64,000 nt of DNA from Xenorhabdus griffiniae (GTDB lineage Bacteria; Pseudomonadota; Gammaproteobacteria; Enterobacterales; Enterobacteriaceae), in NCBI RefSeq assembly GCF_037265215.1, contig NZ_CP147737.1, positions 3,938,001-4,002,000 on the forward strand. The letters are read 5' to 3'. Both the position numbers and the translations under genes were made by a program. This document shows, piece by piece, positions 34,852 to 42,761 of this stretch (positions are counted from its first letter, which is position 1; every line of letters begins with the position of its first letter). The notes under the pieces are model-generated. The model was given only the letters and a program-made list of their open reading frames with translations, did not search any database and was not told where the DNA came from.

Positions 34852-35303
34852 CCGCCTACGAGAAGGTAGTACTCGTTATTATAGCCGGACTCATTGCTTG
34901 GTCTAGTTGGTTGATGGCATCGTTAAACGAAGTAAATGATTTAAATAAAAAACTAACGACTGACTTCAATGAACAAGTTGCTATCAACACTCGGCAGCAA
35001 GAACGGATCCAGCAACTCCACGAGCTGGACACCAAACACACTCAGGAACTCGCCCATGCCAAGACTGAAATCGATATTCTTCGGGCTGATGTTGCCGCTG
35101 GTCGTCGCAAGCTGCGTATCAAAGCCGCCTGCACCGTGTCTGAAACCGTTACCTCCAGCAGCGTGGGCGCTACAACCGCCGTCGAACTCACTGGAGAAAC
35201 TGGACAAGCTGTTCTCGATATCCGAGAAGGCATCATCAACGACCGGGCAAAACTGAGCTATTTGCAGGAATATGTTAGGACTGAATGCGGAGTAACGAAA
35301 TGA
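34848..35303 (+). CDS. Rz-like inner-membrane spanin
   Basis: A 151-residue protein: an N-terminal membrane helix (VVLVIIAGLIAWSSWLMA), then a long coiled-coil periplasmic segment (RQQERIQQLHELDTKHTQEL), as in i-spanins. It overlaps the endolysin stop by 4 nt and contains the Rz1 gene in another frame. Confidence 0.9.
   Translation: MTAYEKVVLVIIAGLIAWSSWLMASLNEVNDLNKKLTTDFNEQVAINTRQQERIQQLHELDTKHTQELAHAKTEIDILRADVAAGRRKLRIKAACTVSETVTSSSVGATTAVELTGETGQAVLDIREGIINDRAKLSYLQEYVRTECGVTK
35056..35256 (+). CDS. Rz1-like outer-membrane spanin lipoprotein (embedded)
   Basis: An embedded +1 frame inside Rz. From ATG 35056: MPRLKSIFFGLMLPLVVASC, a signal peptide with lipobox VVAS-C, then a proline-rich mature part (KPPAPCLKPLPPAAW). 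The lipoprotein and proline-rich character is diagnostic of Rz1. With Rz it fuses inner and outer membranes at the end of lysis. Confidence 0.87.
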   Translation: MPRLKSIFFGLMLPLVVASCVSKPPAPCLKPLPPAAWALQPPSNSLEKLDKLFSISEKASSTTGQN

Positions 35304-35371
35304 AAGATCCAATACTGGCATCAATAAAATTTGATACCAGCAAGTTAGATAAAAAAATAGATGAATTAAAA

Positions 35372-35569
35372 TCAGCGTTTCCTAAAGGCATCCTTGAGCA
35401 TATTGGCGACATAATCACCAGCTTGTTTAGTAATGTCATTTTTACTGATTGCTCTACCACAAGAAGCGCATTTGGTTCCTCTGAGGTCGTCTATTTTCTT
35501 GATATCGACGCTGGAGCGTACAACGAGATCCTTACGACAGTTAGGGCACTTAAAACTAAGCTTACTCAT
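35372..35569 (-). CDS. Zinc-ribbon accessory protein (cassette D)
   Basis: A 65-residue protein from ATG 35569, with GAGGA 9 nt upstream: FKCPNCRKDLVVRSS and GTKCASCGRAISKNDI form a CX2C...CX2C ribbon with a basic C-terminal helix. It is preceded by element D, in the same arrangement as cassettes A-C. A rightward ORF over the same DNA (35300-35575) begins inside the Rz stop but lacks domain features and is rejected. Confidence 0.62.
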   Translation of the reverse strand: MSKLSFKCPNCRKDLVVRSSVDIKKIDDLRGTKCASCGRAISKNDITKQAGDYVANMLKDAFRKR

Positions 35570-35587
35570 CAATAACATTCCTCATCT

Positions 35588-35672
35588 GACTGTGGAATGA
35601 CCAAGATATCAATTTTCCTTGACTGTGGATAGCAGGAAACCACTACTGCCTGAGGTGGTTAAATATGCAGGC
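35588..35672 (-). promoter_or_regulatory. Promoter/operator element, copy D (reverse orientation)
   Basis: On the minus strand: GCCTGCATATTTAACCACC, TCAGGCAGTAGTGGTTTC, then two CCACAGTCA boxes 33 bp apart. It points at the zinc-ribbon gene 19 bp away. It is nearest to copy A, although 15 kb separate them. Confidence 0.7.
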
Positions 35673-35916
35673 TTTTATTTCTCTACCCATTCCCTGAGTG
35701 GCTACAGGAATAACCCATGCTGCCACCCGTTCCTATCGCGTACCCAGCGCACACGGGCTGGTGGCATTTTTATTTTCACCGCGCACCGAAAGCGCCAATC
35801 TAAACATCGAACCCTTATTTAGGAGTGAGCCTTTGAGGAGTCAGCTTGCTGATGCTCTTCGATGGGCTGATTTCCTATTTCGGCAAAGGTTCATTCCCTA
35901 AGTAAGGATAAGCATC
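35673..35916 (+). other. Region before antirepressor gene, no clear gene
   Basis: About 240 bp. An open frame from 35698 to 35901 gives a 67-residue peptide without recognisable domains, and a second frame (35673-35822) is also open. The DNA resembles leader/ash-like sequences seen upstream of antirepressor genes in P4/lambdoid elements, but I cannot support a specific product. AAGGATAAGCATC just before 35917 is the ribosome site of the next gene. Confidence 0.35.
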
Positions 35917-36498
35917 GTGAGTACAGCATTAACTTTCAAAGAACATGAAATCGTTCCATTTGACAATAAGGACGGGAAGATTTGGTTTACGGGTAAACAA
36001 ATGGCCGAGCTTCTGGGTTATGCTCGTGAAGACTCAGTCTCAAGGATTTATGATCGCAACAAAGATGAGTTCTCACCCGATATGACCATGGTCGTCAATC
36101 TGACGGTCAGCGGGGAAATCAATGGGTTACAGCATAAGGCGGTCAGAATTTATTCGCTTCGTGGTGCTCACCTTGTGGGGATGCTGTCGAAAACCAAAGT
36201 CGCCAAAGATCTTCGTAAATGGTTACTTGATCTGGCAGAGAAAGAACACCAACCACAGAACTTGGCTATGATGGATATGGAAAGCCTCAAAGAGTTAACC
36301 ATTGGTGAAATGCAGAATCGCCTGGTGGCTGCCAATAAATGGTCATTCGACAACTTCGGTCGCAAAGGCAGTGACTTAATGAACTTGCGCAAGCGCCATC
36401 TCAAGAAAATTCGTAAGGCTGAGAAGGCCATCCTTGAATTATCACAGCTTGCTTTGCCTGGACTGGACGAGTTCCCCGATGAGGAAGAACCCGCATGA
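35917..36498 (+). CDS. BRO-N domain phage antirepressor
   Basis: A 193-residue protein (GTG start). The N-terminal BRO domain is clear: IWFTGKQMAELLGYAREDSV, then a region ending AVRIYSLRGAHLVGMLSKT and AKDLRKWLLDLAEKE. The C-terminal half is helical and basic (NLRKRHLKKIRKAEKAILEL). Such proteins counter repressors. Placed between lysis and packaging genes, it could assist induction, given that the repressor lacks a cleavage domain. Confidence 0.82.
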   Translation: MSTALTFKEHEIVPFDNKDGKIWFTGKQMAELLGYAREDSVSRIYDRNKDEFSPDMTMVVNLTVSGEINGLQHKAVRIYSLRGAHLVGMLSKTKVAKDLRKWLLDLAEKEHQPQNLAMMDMESLKELTIGEMQNRLVAANKWSFDNFGRKGSDLMNLRKRHLKKIRKAEKAILELSQLALPGLDEFPDEEEPA

Positions 36499-36695
36499 AC
36501 CACGAACAATTTATCCAGAAGAACGTACAGGCCGAGTTAACCAAGCTCGGCTTTTCTTCATCTATAGCGGGGATGGCGAGTGACCGTGCAAAAGAACATT
36601 ACCGCCGTTCAGCATCAGCGAGCAGGAAAGGTAAGCTGTTTGATGACTGTCTGAGTATCGCTAAGGCATGGGCGAGCAAGTACGAAAGACGATGA
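36495..36695 (+). CDS. Small basic phage protein, 66 aa
   Basis: MNHEQFIQKNVQAELTKLGF through AKAWASKYERR, an all-helical, basic protein that overlaps the antirepressor by 4 nt. Not recognised. Coupling suggests a partner role. The 137 bp that follow hold no gene. Confidence 0.6.
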   Translation: MNHEQFIQKNVQAELTKLGFSSSIAGMASDRAKEHYRRSASASRKGKLFDDCLSIAKAWASKYERR

Positions 36696-36832
36696 TTTTA
36701 TAAAATGCTGTAAACGTCATTCTAGGAGTGGCGTTGATAGAATTTTGTATAGGTTTTGGTCACTCGCGGTCTCGAAAATTGTCGGGGTTATATCAACCCG
36801 AGTAGTTATTTATTCTGATTTATGGGAAAAAG

Positions 36833-37492
36833 ATGGCTACATTAAATGATCTAACCAACCGCCTGACCACAATCAGAAAACAAATCCCGTTCGCCGTGGC
36901 TCAGGCACTCACTCAGGTCGCGCGTGAGATAGAAAAAGCCCAGAAAGTGGCATTTGAACGCAAACTGGAAAGCCCAACACCATTTACGGTTAAGGCGGTA
37001 AGAAGTAAAGGGGCGCGTAAGGATGATCTGACTGCGAAAGTGTATGTATTGCCAACGGCTGCCGGTTATCTGGAACCGTTTGAACAAGGTGGCGTGCATA
37101 AGCTGAATGGCTCTGCCTTGCTCAACCCTAAGAACGTCAAACTCAACAAGTATGGCAACTTACCGCGTAACAAACTGAATCAGCTAAAAGGCAAAGAGGA
37201 TACCTTTATTGGTGAAGTCTCTACACGGTACGGAGAAGACGTTAATGGCGTATGGCAGCGTAAGAAAGCTAAGAAAGTGAAAAAGAACAAGAGGCGGTTA
37301 AAACGCTCACCGAATGGCACCCGCCGACCGAGGCAGAAACAGCGACCGCCAAAACTGCTTATTCGGTTTGGCGATGCCCTGCCAGTTGAACCGGTACTCG
37401 GTTATCAGGAACGTGCGCAACAAATGGCTCAGGCACTAATGCCGCGAGCGATAAGCAGGGCATTGAGTGAGGCAATCCGAACAGCGAAATGA
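36833..37492 (+). CDS. Tail/neck-type protein (gpZ/HK97 gp10-like)
   Basis: A 219-residue basic protein: FAVAQALTQVAREIEKAQKV, then AFERKLESPTPFTVKAVR and a Lys/Arg-rich linker (KKAKKVKKNKRRLKRS), ending in EPVLGYQERAQQMAQALMPR. The opening is typical of minor tail or head-tail completion proteins that are found next to terminase in some lambdoid prophages. Its position apart from the tail genes is unusual. Confidence 0.62.
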   Translation: MATLNDLTNRLTTIRKQIPFAVAQALTQVAREIEKAQKVAFERKLESPTPFTVKAVRSKGARKDDLTAKVYVLPTAAGYLEPFEQGGVHKLNGSALLNPKNVKLNKYGNLPRNKLNQLKGKEDTFIGEVSTRYGEDVNGVWQRKKAKKVKKNKRRLKRSPNGTRRPRQKQRPPKLLIRFGDALPVEPVLGYQERAQQMAQALMPRAISRALSEAIRTAK

Positions 37493-37494
37493 AT

Positions 37495-37514
37495 TGAGAC
37501 CGCGGTCCCAACTA
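37495..37514 (+). repeat. 20-bp direct repeat, copy 1
   Basis: TGAGACCGCGGTCCCAACTA, with inner palindrome GACCGCGGTC, recurs exactly at 37657-37676, 162 bp to the right. The two copies bracket a small membrane-protein ORF. Confidence 0.75.
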
Positions 37515-37528
37515 GATGAGGTTGAACT

Positions 37529-37699
37529 ATGGGAATGATAATCTCGGTAGTCATAACATTGATAGTCGTCATATTCATTTTAATTACGTCGAATGGTTCA
37601 TATCCCGCCAATGTGTCCTGTCCACCACCACGACCAAAAAGACGAGTTGATGAGGCTGAGACCGCGGTCCCAACTATTACCCATAAAAACAGGGAATAA
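37529..37699 (+). CDS. Small membrane peptide, 56 aa
   Basis: From ATG 37529, with GAGG 8 nt upstream: MGMIISVVITLIVVIFILIT is one hydrophobic helix, followed by a Pro/Arg-rich tail (CPPPRPKRRVDEAETAVPT). It ends 5 bp before the next gene. Not recognised; its size and shape allow a lysis accessory or membrane regulator. The second 20-bp repeat is within its 3' end. Confidence 0.45.
   Translation: MGMIISVVITLIVVIFILITSNGSYPANVSCPPPRPKRRVDEAETAVPTITHKNRE
37657..37676 (+). repeat. 20-bp direct repeat, copy 2
   Basis: Identical to 37495-37514. In this copy it is in frame inside the small membrane-peptide ORF and encodes part of ETAVPT. Confidence 0.75.
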
Positions 37700-37704
37700 A
37701 TATC

Positions 37705-38142
37705 ATGATACACAGTTACATACGGCAACTAACCTTGCTGAAAACACAAATAGAGTCATCATTGCGATATATTGAGTCTATTCAAAGCAAAGAAGCCGAA
37801 GCAGAATCTGCAGCAGAAAATGATTTGAAATTATTACTGCCCTATCACCTACAGGAATTAGATATTGCACCATCATTCGATAAGCAAAGGATGGAGGAGA
37901 AAGCAATACTGAGTAGAGCATGCGGCTCAAAGAAACACCCAGTGACGTGGATTATTCAGCTGGGTGCGGAAAATGTACTATTCAGTCGTGTGATAAACGG
38001 GCGCATAGATGAGAGCTACGTATCCGTTAATAGACAAAAAGCTAACGTTTATGCAGCAGCTATTTTGAATGATCTTGAACCACCAAGACATCTTCAGAAG
38101 TCCGATAAACCGACTGGTCAAACTCAATCTGAATGTAGCTAA
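37705..38142 (+). CDS. Phage protein of unknown function, 145 aa
   Basis: Not recognised. An N-terminal coiled coil (TLLKTQIESSLRYIESIQSK) is followed by a mixed domain (KKHPVTWIIQLGAENVLFSR). It follows the small membrane ORF closely and precedes the packaging genes. Confidence 0.55.
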   Translation: MIHSYIRQLTLLKTQIESSLRYIESIQSKEAEAESAAENDLKLLLPYHLQELDIAPSFDKQRMEEKAILSRACGSKKHPVTWIIQLGAENVLFSRVINGRIDESYVSVNRQKANVYAAAILNDLEPPRHLQKSDKPTGQTQSECS

Positions 38143-38161
38143 TTGCGAGAGGAAACATCGA

Positions 38162-38236
38162 CATGAGCAGCAAGTTCTGGAAGGTAACAGTGATAGTAGC
38201 GACGCTTAATTTTTTTGGGTCCTTCCTAACTGATTG
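38162..38236 (+). CDS. Very small hydrophobic peptide ORF, 24 aa
   Basis: MSSKFWKVTVIVATLNFFGS then FLTD, with AGAGGAAA 11 nt upstream of the ATG. One short hydrophobic stretch. It could be a translated micro-gene or chance; nothing else occupies the gap before the terminase gene. Confidence 0.3.
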
Positions 38237-38294
38237 ATATATCACGGGCATTGCGCGCCGCGTTTTTTCACTAGCTATCAACTTTTGAAATTTG

Positions 38295-38545
38295 GGTAAC
38301 AGGTAACACAGAGGTAACAGATGAACCAGTCCGAATTTGCCAAATTGCATGGGGTCAGCCGTAAGACCGTCACCACGTGGAAAGCTCGTGGCTGGCTGGT
38401 TATGACGGATGACGACATCGATGTTGAAGCGTCAAACGCCAACATTGAACGTTACCGGAAAACTGTTACCCGCAACGAAAAAAAGCCCAAAGGTAACACG
38501 CAGGGTAACAACAAGGGTAACGGGTCAGGTAACAAACAAGGTAAC
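38295..38545 (+). repeat. GGTAAC repeats in and before the small terminase gene
   Basis: Three GGTAAC copies just upstream of the gene (38295, 38302, 38313) and five inside it at an exact 12-bp period (38492, 38504, 38516, 38528, 38540). The inner set encodes a four-residue x-G-N-x repeat. They may be binding sites for the terminase small subunit (cos/pac region) or simply a repeat-expanded linker. Confidence 0.6.
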
Positions 38546-38911
38546 ACGCCTGAAGTGGACACACCGGCAAAAATTGTGGAGCGTATCCTCACGGAACGGG
38601 GCGCAGACATGACACTGGATGAAGCCCGCACCATGAAGGAAAACTATCTGGCGTTGCTGACCCAGCATGATTATGACCTGAAATCCGGTCAGGTGTTACC
38701 GTGGCAAGATATGATCGAGGCTGTCGGACAAGAATACTCACGTATGCGTACCCGCTTGATTGCTATCGCGCCCGAACATGGTCCCCGATTGCGGGCATTG
38801 GCGACCACCTCAACGGATACGGAGTTTGTGGCAGCCTTGCAGGAAATCATTCATGAGGCGATGGAGGAATTAAGCCTTGATAACAGTACACACAGGGCAG
38901 AGGGGGGATAA
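38321..38911 (+). CDS. Terminase small subunit
   Basis: A 196-residue protein. The N-terminal winged helix NQSEFAKLHGVSRKTVTTWK is the Nu1-type DNA-binding domain. A Gly/Asn-rich linker (residues 55-80) follows, then a helical part (LDEARTMKENYLALLTQHDY) for oligomerisation and large-subunit contact. It recognises the packaging site. The GGTAAC repeats that flank and cross the gene are candidates for that site. Confidence 0.85.
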   Translation: MNQSEFAKLHGVSRKTVTTWKARGWLVMTDDDIDVEASNANIERYRKTVTRNEKKPKGNTQGNNKGNGSGNKQGNTPEVDTPAKIVERILTERGADMTLDEARTMKENYLALLTQHDYDLKSGQVLPWQDMIEAVGQEYSRMRTRLIAIAPEHGPRLRALATTSTDTEFVAALQEIIHEAMEELSLDNSTHRAEGG

Positions 38912-40856
38912 TGCATGGCAACACTTCACCCGTGCACTGGTTCAGAAACGTGCTGATATCAGACCTCCAGAGCCGTTATCTTTAAGTGAGTGGGCTAATA
39001 AATACGCGGTATTGTCTAAAGAAAACAGCGCCCAGACGGGTAAATTCCGGTCGTTTAAATATCAGGATGGCATGATGGATGCCATCACCGATCCCTCAGT
39101 CACCCAAGTCTCTGTCATGAAATCAGCCCGTGTCGGGTACACCAAGATACTGGATCACGTGGTAGGTTATTATCTGTCACATGACCCATCACCCATATTG
39201 GTGGTACAGCCCCGCGTAGAGGATGCGGAAGATTACAGCAAGACTGAAATTGCCCCGATGCTACGGGACACGCCGGTATTGAAAGATATCGCCGGCGAAG
39301 CGAAAGCTAAAGATTCTAACCAGACCATCCTGAAAAAGACCTTTTCCAACGGGGCTAACCTGACATTGGTCGGGGCGAATTCACCGGGCGGATTTCGGCG
39401 TATCACCTGCCGCATCATTCTGTTTGATGAAGTAGACGGCTATCCCTCCGGTGGCGCCGGAGCGGAAGGTGACCAGATTGCGCTGGGTATCAAACGAAGT
39501 GAAACATTCTGGAACCGGAAGATTGTGCTGGGTTCAACGCCGACAGTAAAAGAAACCAGTCGGATAGAAAAAGCGTTCTGTGACAGCGATCAACGTTATT
39601 ACTATGTGCCGTGCCCGCATTGTGGTGAATATCAAGTGCTGGAATGGGGCGGCCCTGATACCCCGTATGGCATAAAATGGGAAAAAGATGAAAGCGGCAA
39701 CGGGTTACCAGAGACTGCCTATTACGTCTGTCGCCATCACGGTTGTGTCATTCAGGACAGCGACAAGCCCGGCATGATTAAACAGGGTGAATGGCGCGCG
39801 AGTAAACCGTTTAAAGGCCATGCGGGCTTTCATATCTGGGCGGGTTACAGCCTGTTCCCCAATGCGGCATGGAAACATCTGGTCGCAGAGTGGTTACGGG
39901 TCAAAAATGATCCCCTGATGCGACAAACATTCATCAACCTTGTGCTGGGTGAACCCTACGAAGACCGGGGCGAAAAAGCCCTGAGTGAACGTAAGATGCT
40001 GGAGCGTTGCGAGGTCTGGGCGGCAGAGGTTCCTGACGGTGTGGCTGTGTTAACCGCAGGTATTGATACTCAAGATGGCCGATTTGAAATTGAGGTTGTA
40101 GGTTGGGGACGAAATGAGGAAAGTTGGTCAATTTCGTTTGATGTCATTGAGGGGGATCTGGAAACTGACGAACCGTGGCGGAGGCTGGATGCCTATTTAA
40201 AACAGGTCTGGCGACGTGCCGATGGTTATGGTTTTACCATTATGGCGGCCTGCATGGACTCCGGTGGTCACCATACCCAGCGGGTCTATGATTTTGCCCG
40301 CGAACGGTTGGGTAGGCGGATTTGGGCGATTAAAGGGGAATCGGCACGAGGCGGCGCACGCTCACCCATCTGGCCGACCAAACGCCCAACCCCTCGCAGT
40401 AAATCCAGTTTCAAACCGATTATCATTGGCGTCAATGCGGCTAAAGATGCTATCCGTGCCCGGCTGCATATTGAGCCACCCGAAGCGGGTGAGCCGGCTC
40501 CGGCCTATATGCATTTCCCTGTTGACCGGGACTTAAATTATTTCAGTCAGTTACTGGCGGAGCGATCGGTAATTAAAATTTCTGGTGGTCAGCGTTACCG
40601 TATTTGGGAACAAATCCCCGGACGCGCGAATGAGGCGCTCGATTGTCGGGTCTACAGCTATGCTGCGTTATGTGGCCTGCTGTATCTGGGATTAAAACTC
40701 AATGTCCTGGCAACCACAATTGAGGCCAATCCCGGCAGGCTGAAACCACCTCCAGCTGAACCGGAAACCAAAATCAACCTGCAATATCCCGGCGTGGTTA
40801 TTCAGGAGCCGGATACACCCCAGAAACGTAAACCCATTTCACAGATGTTGCCATAG
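38877..40856 (+). CDS. Terminase large subunit (GpA family)
   Basis: A 659-residue protein, here read from TTG 38877 (GAGGA upstream), overlapping the small subunit by 35 nt; no ATG is available near the N-terminus. Walker A-like SARVGYTK, Walker B IILFDEVDGYP, and nuclease acidic residues in GIDTQDGRFEIEVVGWG are in place. A zinc pair (CPHCGEYQVLEWGGP) is in the middle, as in lambda gpA. It is the ATPase/endonuclease that cuts and packages DNA. Confidence 0.95.
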   Translation: MITVHTGQRGDNAWQHFTRALVQKRADIRPPEPLSLSEWANKYAVLSKENSAQTGKFRSFKYQDGMMDAITDPSVTQVSVMKSARVGYTKILDHVVGYYLSHDPSPILVVQPRVEDAEDYSKTEIAPMLRDTPVLKDIAGEAKAKDSNQTILKKTFSNGANLTLVGANSPGGFRRITCRIILFDEVDGYPSGGAGAEGDQIALGIKRSETFWNRKIVLGSTPTVKETSRIEKAFCDSDQRYYYVPCPHCGEYQVLEWGGPDTPYGIKWEKDESGNGLPETAYYVCRHHGCVIQDSDKPGMIKQGEWRASKPFKGHAGFHIWAGYSLFPNAAWKHLVAEWLRVKNDPLMRQTFINLVLGEPYEDRGEKALSERKMLERCEVWAAEVPDGVAVLTAGIDTQDGRFEIEVVGWGRNEESWSISFDVIEGDLETDEPWRRLDAYLKQVWRRADGYGFTIMAACMDSGGHHTQRVYDFARERLGRRIWAIKGESARGGARSPIWPTKRPTPRSKSSFKPIIIGVNAAKDAIRARLHIEPPEAGEPAPAYMHFPVDRDLNYFSQLLAERSVIKISGGQRYRIWEQIPGRANEALDCRVYSYAALCGLLYLGLKLNVLATTIEANPGRLKPPPAEPETKINLQYPGVVIQEPDTPQKRKPISQMLP

Positions 40857-40863
40857 GAAAATT

Positions 40864-41118
40864 ATGTTTAAACGCAATACTGGTTTACTGGCAGGCATGA
40901 GCCGTGCCCAGCTTTTGGCTGCGCTGGAAACCGCGCAGGCCGCATACATTGATTTAGCGACAGGTAATAAAGGTGTTTCGTTTTCCTATTCTCAGGGCGA
41001 CGGGACGCGTTCAGTGTCCTATCAACCCACAGATTTAGGTCATCTGCTGGCGCTGATCCAGATGATACAGATGCAGTTAGGTATCAGCACACGACATCCT
41101 GCGAGGTTTAGATTCTGA
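40864..41118 (+). CDS. Head-tail joining protein gpW-like
   Basis: An 84-residue protein: SRAQLLAALETAQAAYIDLA and a small beta hairpin (VSFSYSQGDGTRSVSYQPTD), the gpW fold. It seals the portal after packaging. It abuts the terminase and overlaps the portal gene by one base. Confidence 0.92.
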   Translation: MFKRNTGLLAGMSRAQLLAALETAQAAYIDLATGNKGVSFSYSQGDGTRSVSYQPTDLGHLLALIQMIQMQLGISTRHPARFRF

Positions 41119-42761
41119 TGACCATTCAAATATTGGGACCGGACGGCAAACCGTTAGCACCGTCCCGTCCCCGTTATTCCATGCTGACGGGCGGTAGCCG
41201 CGTTCCCTACGATGCCGCCGATTCGTTCAGTGATCAACTGGCAAATTGGCAGCCTGCACTGTGGTCGCCGGATAACGAAATCAATATCTATCGTGACCGC
41301 ATTGTGTCGCGCGTTCGGGATTTGGCGCGTAATGACGGCTGGGCGGCAGGTTCCATTACCCGTGTACTGGATAATGCTATCGGCGCGAATTTTCGCCCTA
41401 TTCTGAAACCCGATTACCGAATGCTGGCATTGTTAACCGGTAATAAATCATTTGATGTCACATGGGCAGCAGAATACCGCAAAGTCGTTGAGGCGCACTG
41501 GCGTTCGTGGGCTGATGACCCCGGACGCTACTGTGATGTGGAGCGTAAACAAACCGTCTCCCAGATGATGAGATTGGCATTTCGTCACAAACTGCTCGAC
41601 GGTGACGCACTGGCGGTTCTGCAATACCGGACTGATCGGTTAGGTCAGGGGCGAGGGCGTTATGCAACCACTATTCAGATTGTCGATCCCGATCGTCTCA
41701 GTAATCCGCAGGAAATGATGGATATGGAGTACGTGCGCGGCGGCGTGGAAATCGACAGTGACGGCGCACCCATTGCCTATCATATCCGCGAGGCACATAT
41801 GGGGGATTGGTGGAGTGGTAAAAAAACCATGACGTGGGAGCGTATTCCGCGTGAAACCTCGTGGGGGCGACCGCACGTGGTCCATGATTACGACCATGAA
41901 CGTGGGGCACAACACCGCGGAAATGGGATGTTAACCCCGGTTGTTCAGCGTCTGAAAATGCTCATCAAATACGACCAGAGCGAACTGGAATCGGCAATAC
42001 TCAATTCCATCTTTGCCGCCTATATCGAATCGCCCTATGACCCCGCAGCAGTCGAGGCGGCATTGGGTGATACGGGGATGAGTGACGACCCTAATCTGGG
42101 GGCATATCAGAGCGGTCGGGTAGAGTTTCATAACGAACGTCGGTTATCCCTGCAAAACGGGGCACGAATGCCAATTCTGTATCCGGGAGAAAAAATCACG
42201 ACCGTCAATGCCGCCAGACCGCACAGCAATTTTGAGATATTTGAGAGTGCGGTACTGCGCAACATTGCCTCGGCAACCGGATTATCAACCCAACAGGTTA
42301 CACAGGATTGGTCGGATGTGAACTACAGTTCTGCCCGTGCAGCGATGCTGGAGGCATGGAAAACCCTGACCCGTCGTCGTGACGATTTTTCTATCGGTTT
42401 TTCCCAGCCGATATTGAGTGCATTCGTCGAGGAACTGCACGACACCGTGGAATTACCATTACCCAATGGTGCACCGGATTTTCTGGACGCACGGGCGGCG
42501 TATTGTCGGTCACGTTGGATTGGTCCCGGTCGGGGCTGGGTTGACCCGGTAGCGGAAAAAGAGGGCGCTATTATGGGGCTGGAAGCCGGTTTATCGACAC
42601 TTGAAATTGAGATTGCGGAAAACGCCGGTGGTGACTGGGAGGAGTTTATGGATCAACGGGCGCATGAAATACAAGTGTGTCAGGAACGCGGATTGCCGCT
42701 ACCCAGCTGGGCGCAATCCCGCCTGACAACCGACAGCAAAACAGAGGAATTCAACCCATGA
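41118..42761 (+). CDS. Portal protein (lambda gpB family)
   Basis: A 547-residue protein of normal size. ARNDGWAAGSITRVLDNAIG, GRYATTIQIVDPDRLSNPQE and SDVNYSSARAAMLEAWKTL are family hallmarks. It forms the dodecameric ring through which DNA enters. It overlaps the protease gene by 4 nt. Confidence 0.95.
   Translation: MTIQILGPDGKPLAPSRPRYSMLTGGSRVPYDAADSFSDQLANWQPALWSPDNEINIYRDRIVSRVRDLARNDGWAAGSITRVLDNAIGANFRPILKPDYRMLALLTGNKSFDVTWAAEYRKVVEAHWRSWADDPGRYCDVERKQTVSQMMRLAFRHKLLDGDALAVLQYRTDRLGQGRGRYATTIQIVDPDRLSNPQEMMDMEYVRGGVEIDSDGAPIAYHIREAHMGDWWSGKKTMTWERIPRETSWGRPHVVHDYDHERGAQHRGNGMLTPVVQRLKMLIKYDQSELESAILNSIFAAYIESPYDPAAVEAALGDTGMSDDPNLGAYQSGRVEFHNERRLSLQNGARMPILYPGEKITTVNAARPHSNFEIFESAVLRNIASATGLSTQQVTQDWSDVNYSSARAAMLEAWKTLTRRRDDFSIGFSQPILSAFVEELHDTVELPLPNGAPDFLDARAAYCRSRWIGPGRGWVDPVAEKEGAIMGLEAGLSTLEIEIAENAGGDWEEFMDQRAHEIQVCQERGLPLPSWAQSRLTTDSKTEEFNP

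Noticed and set aside
35285..35575. Rightward 96-codon ORF after Rz
   Set aside because: It overlaps the leftward zinc-ribbon gene, which has two CX2C pairs and promoter element D; the rightward frame is featureless, although its ATG overlaps the Rz stop.
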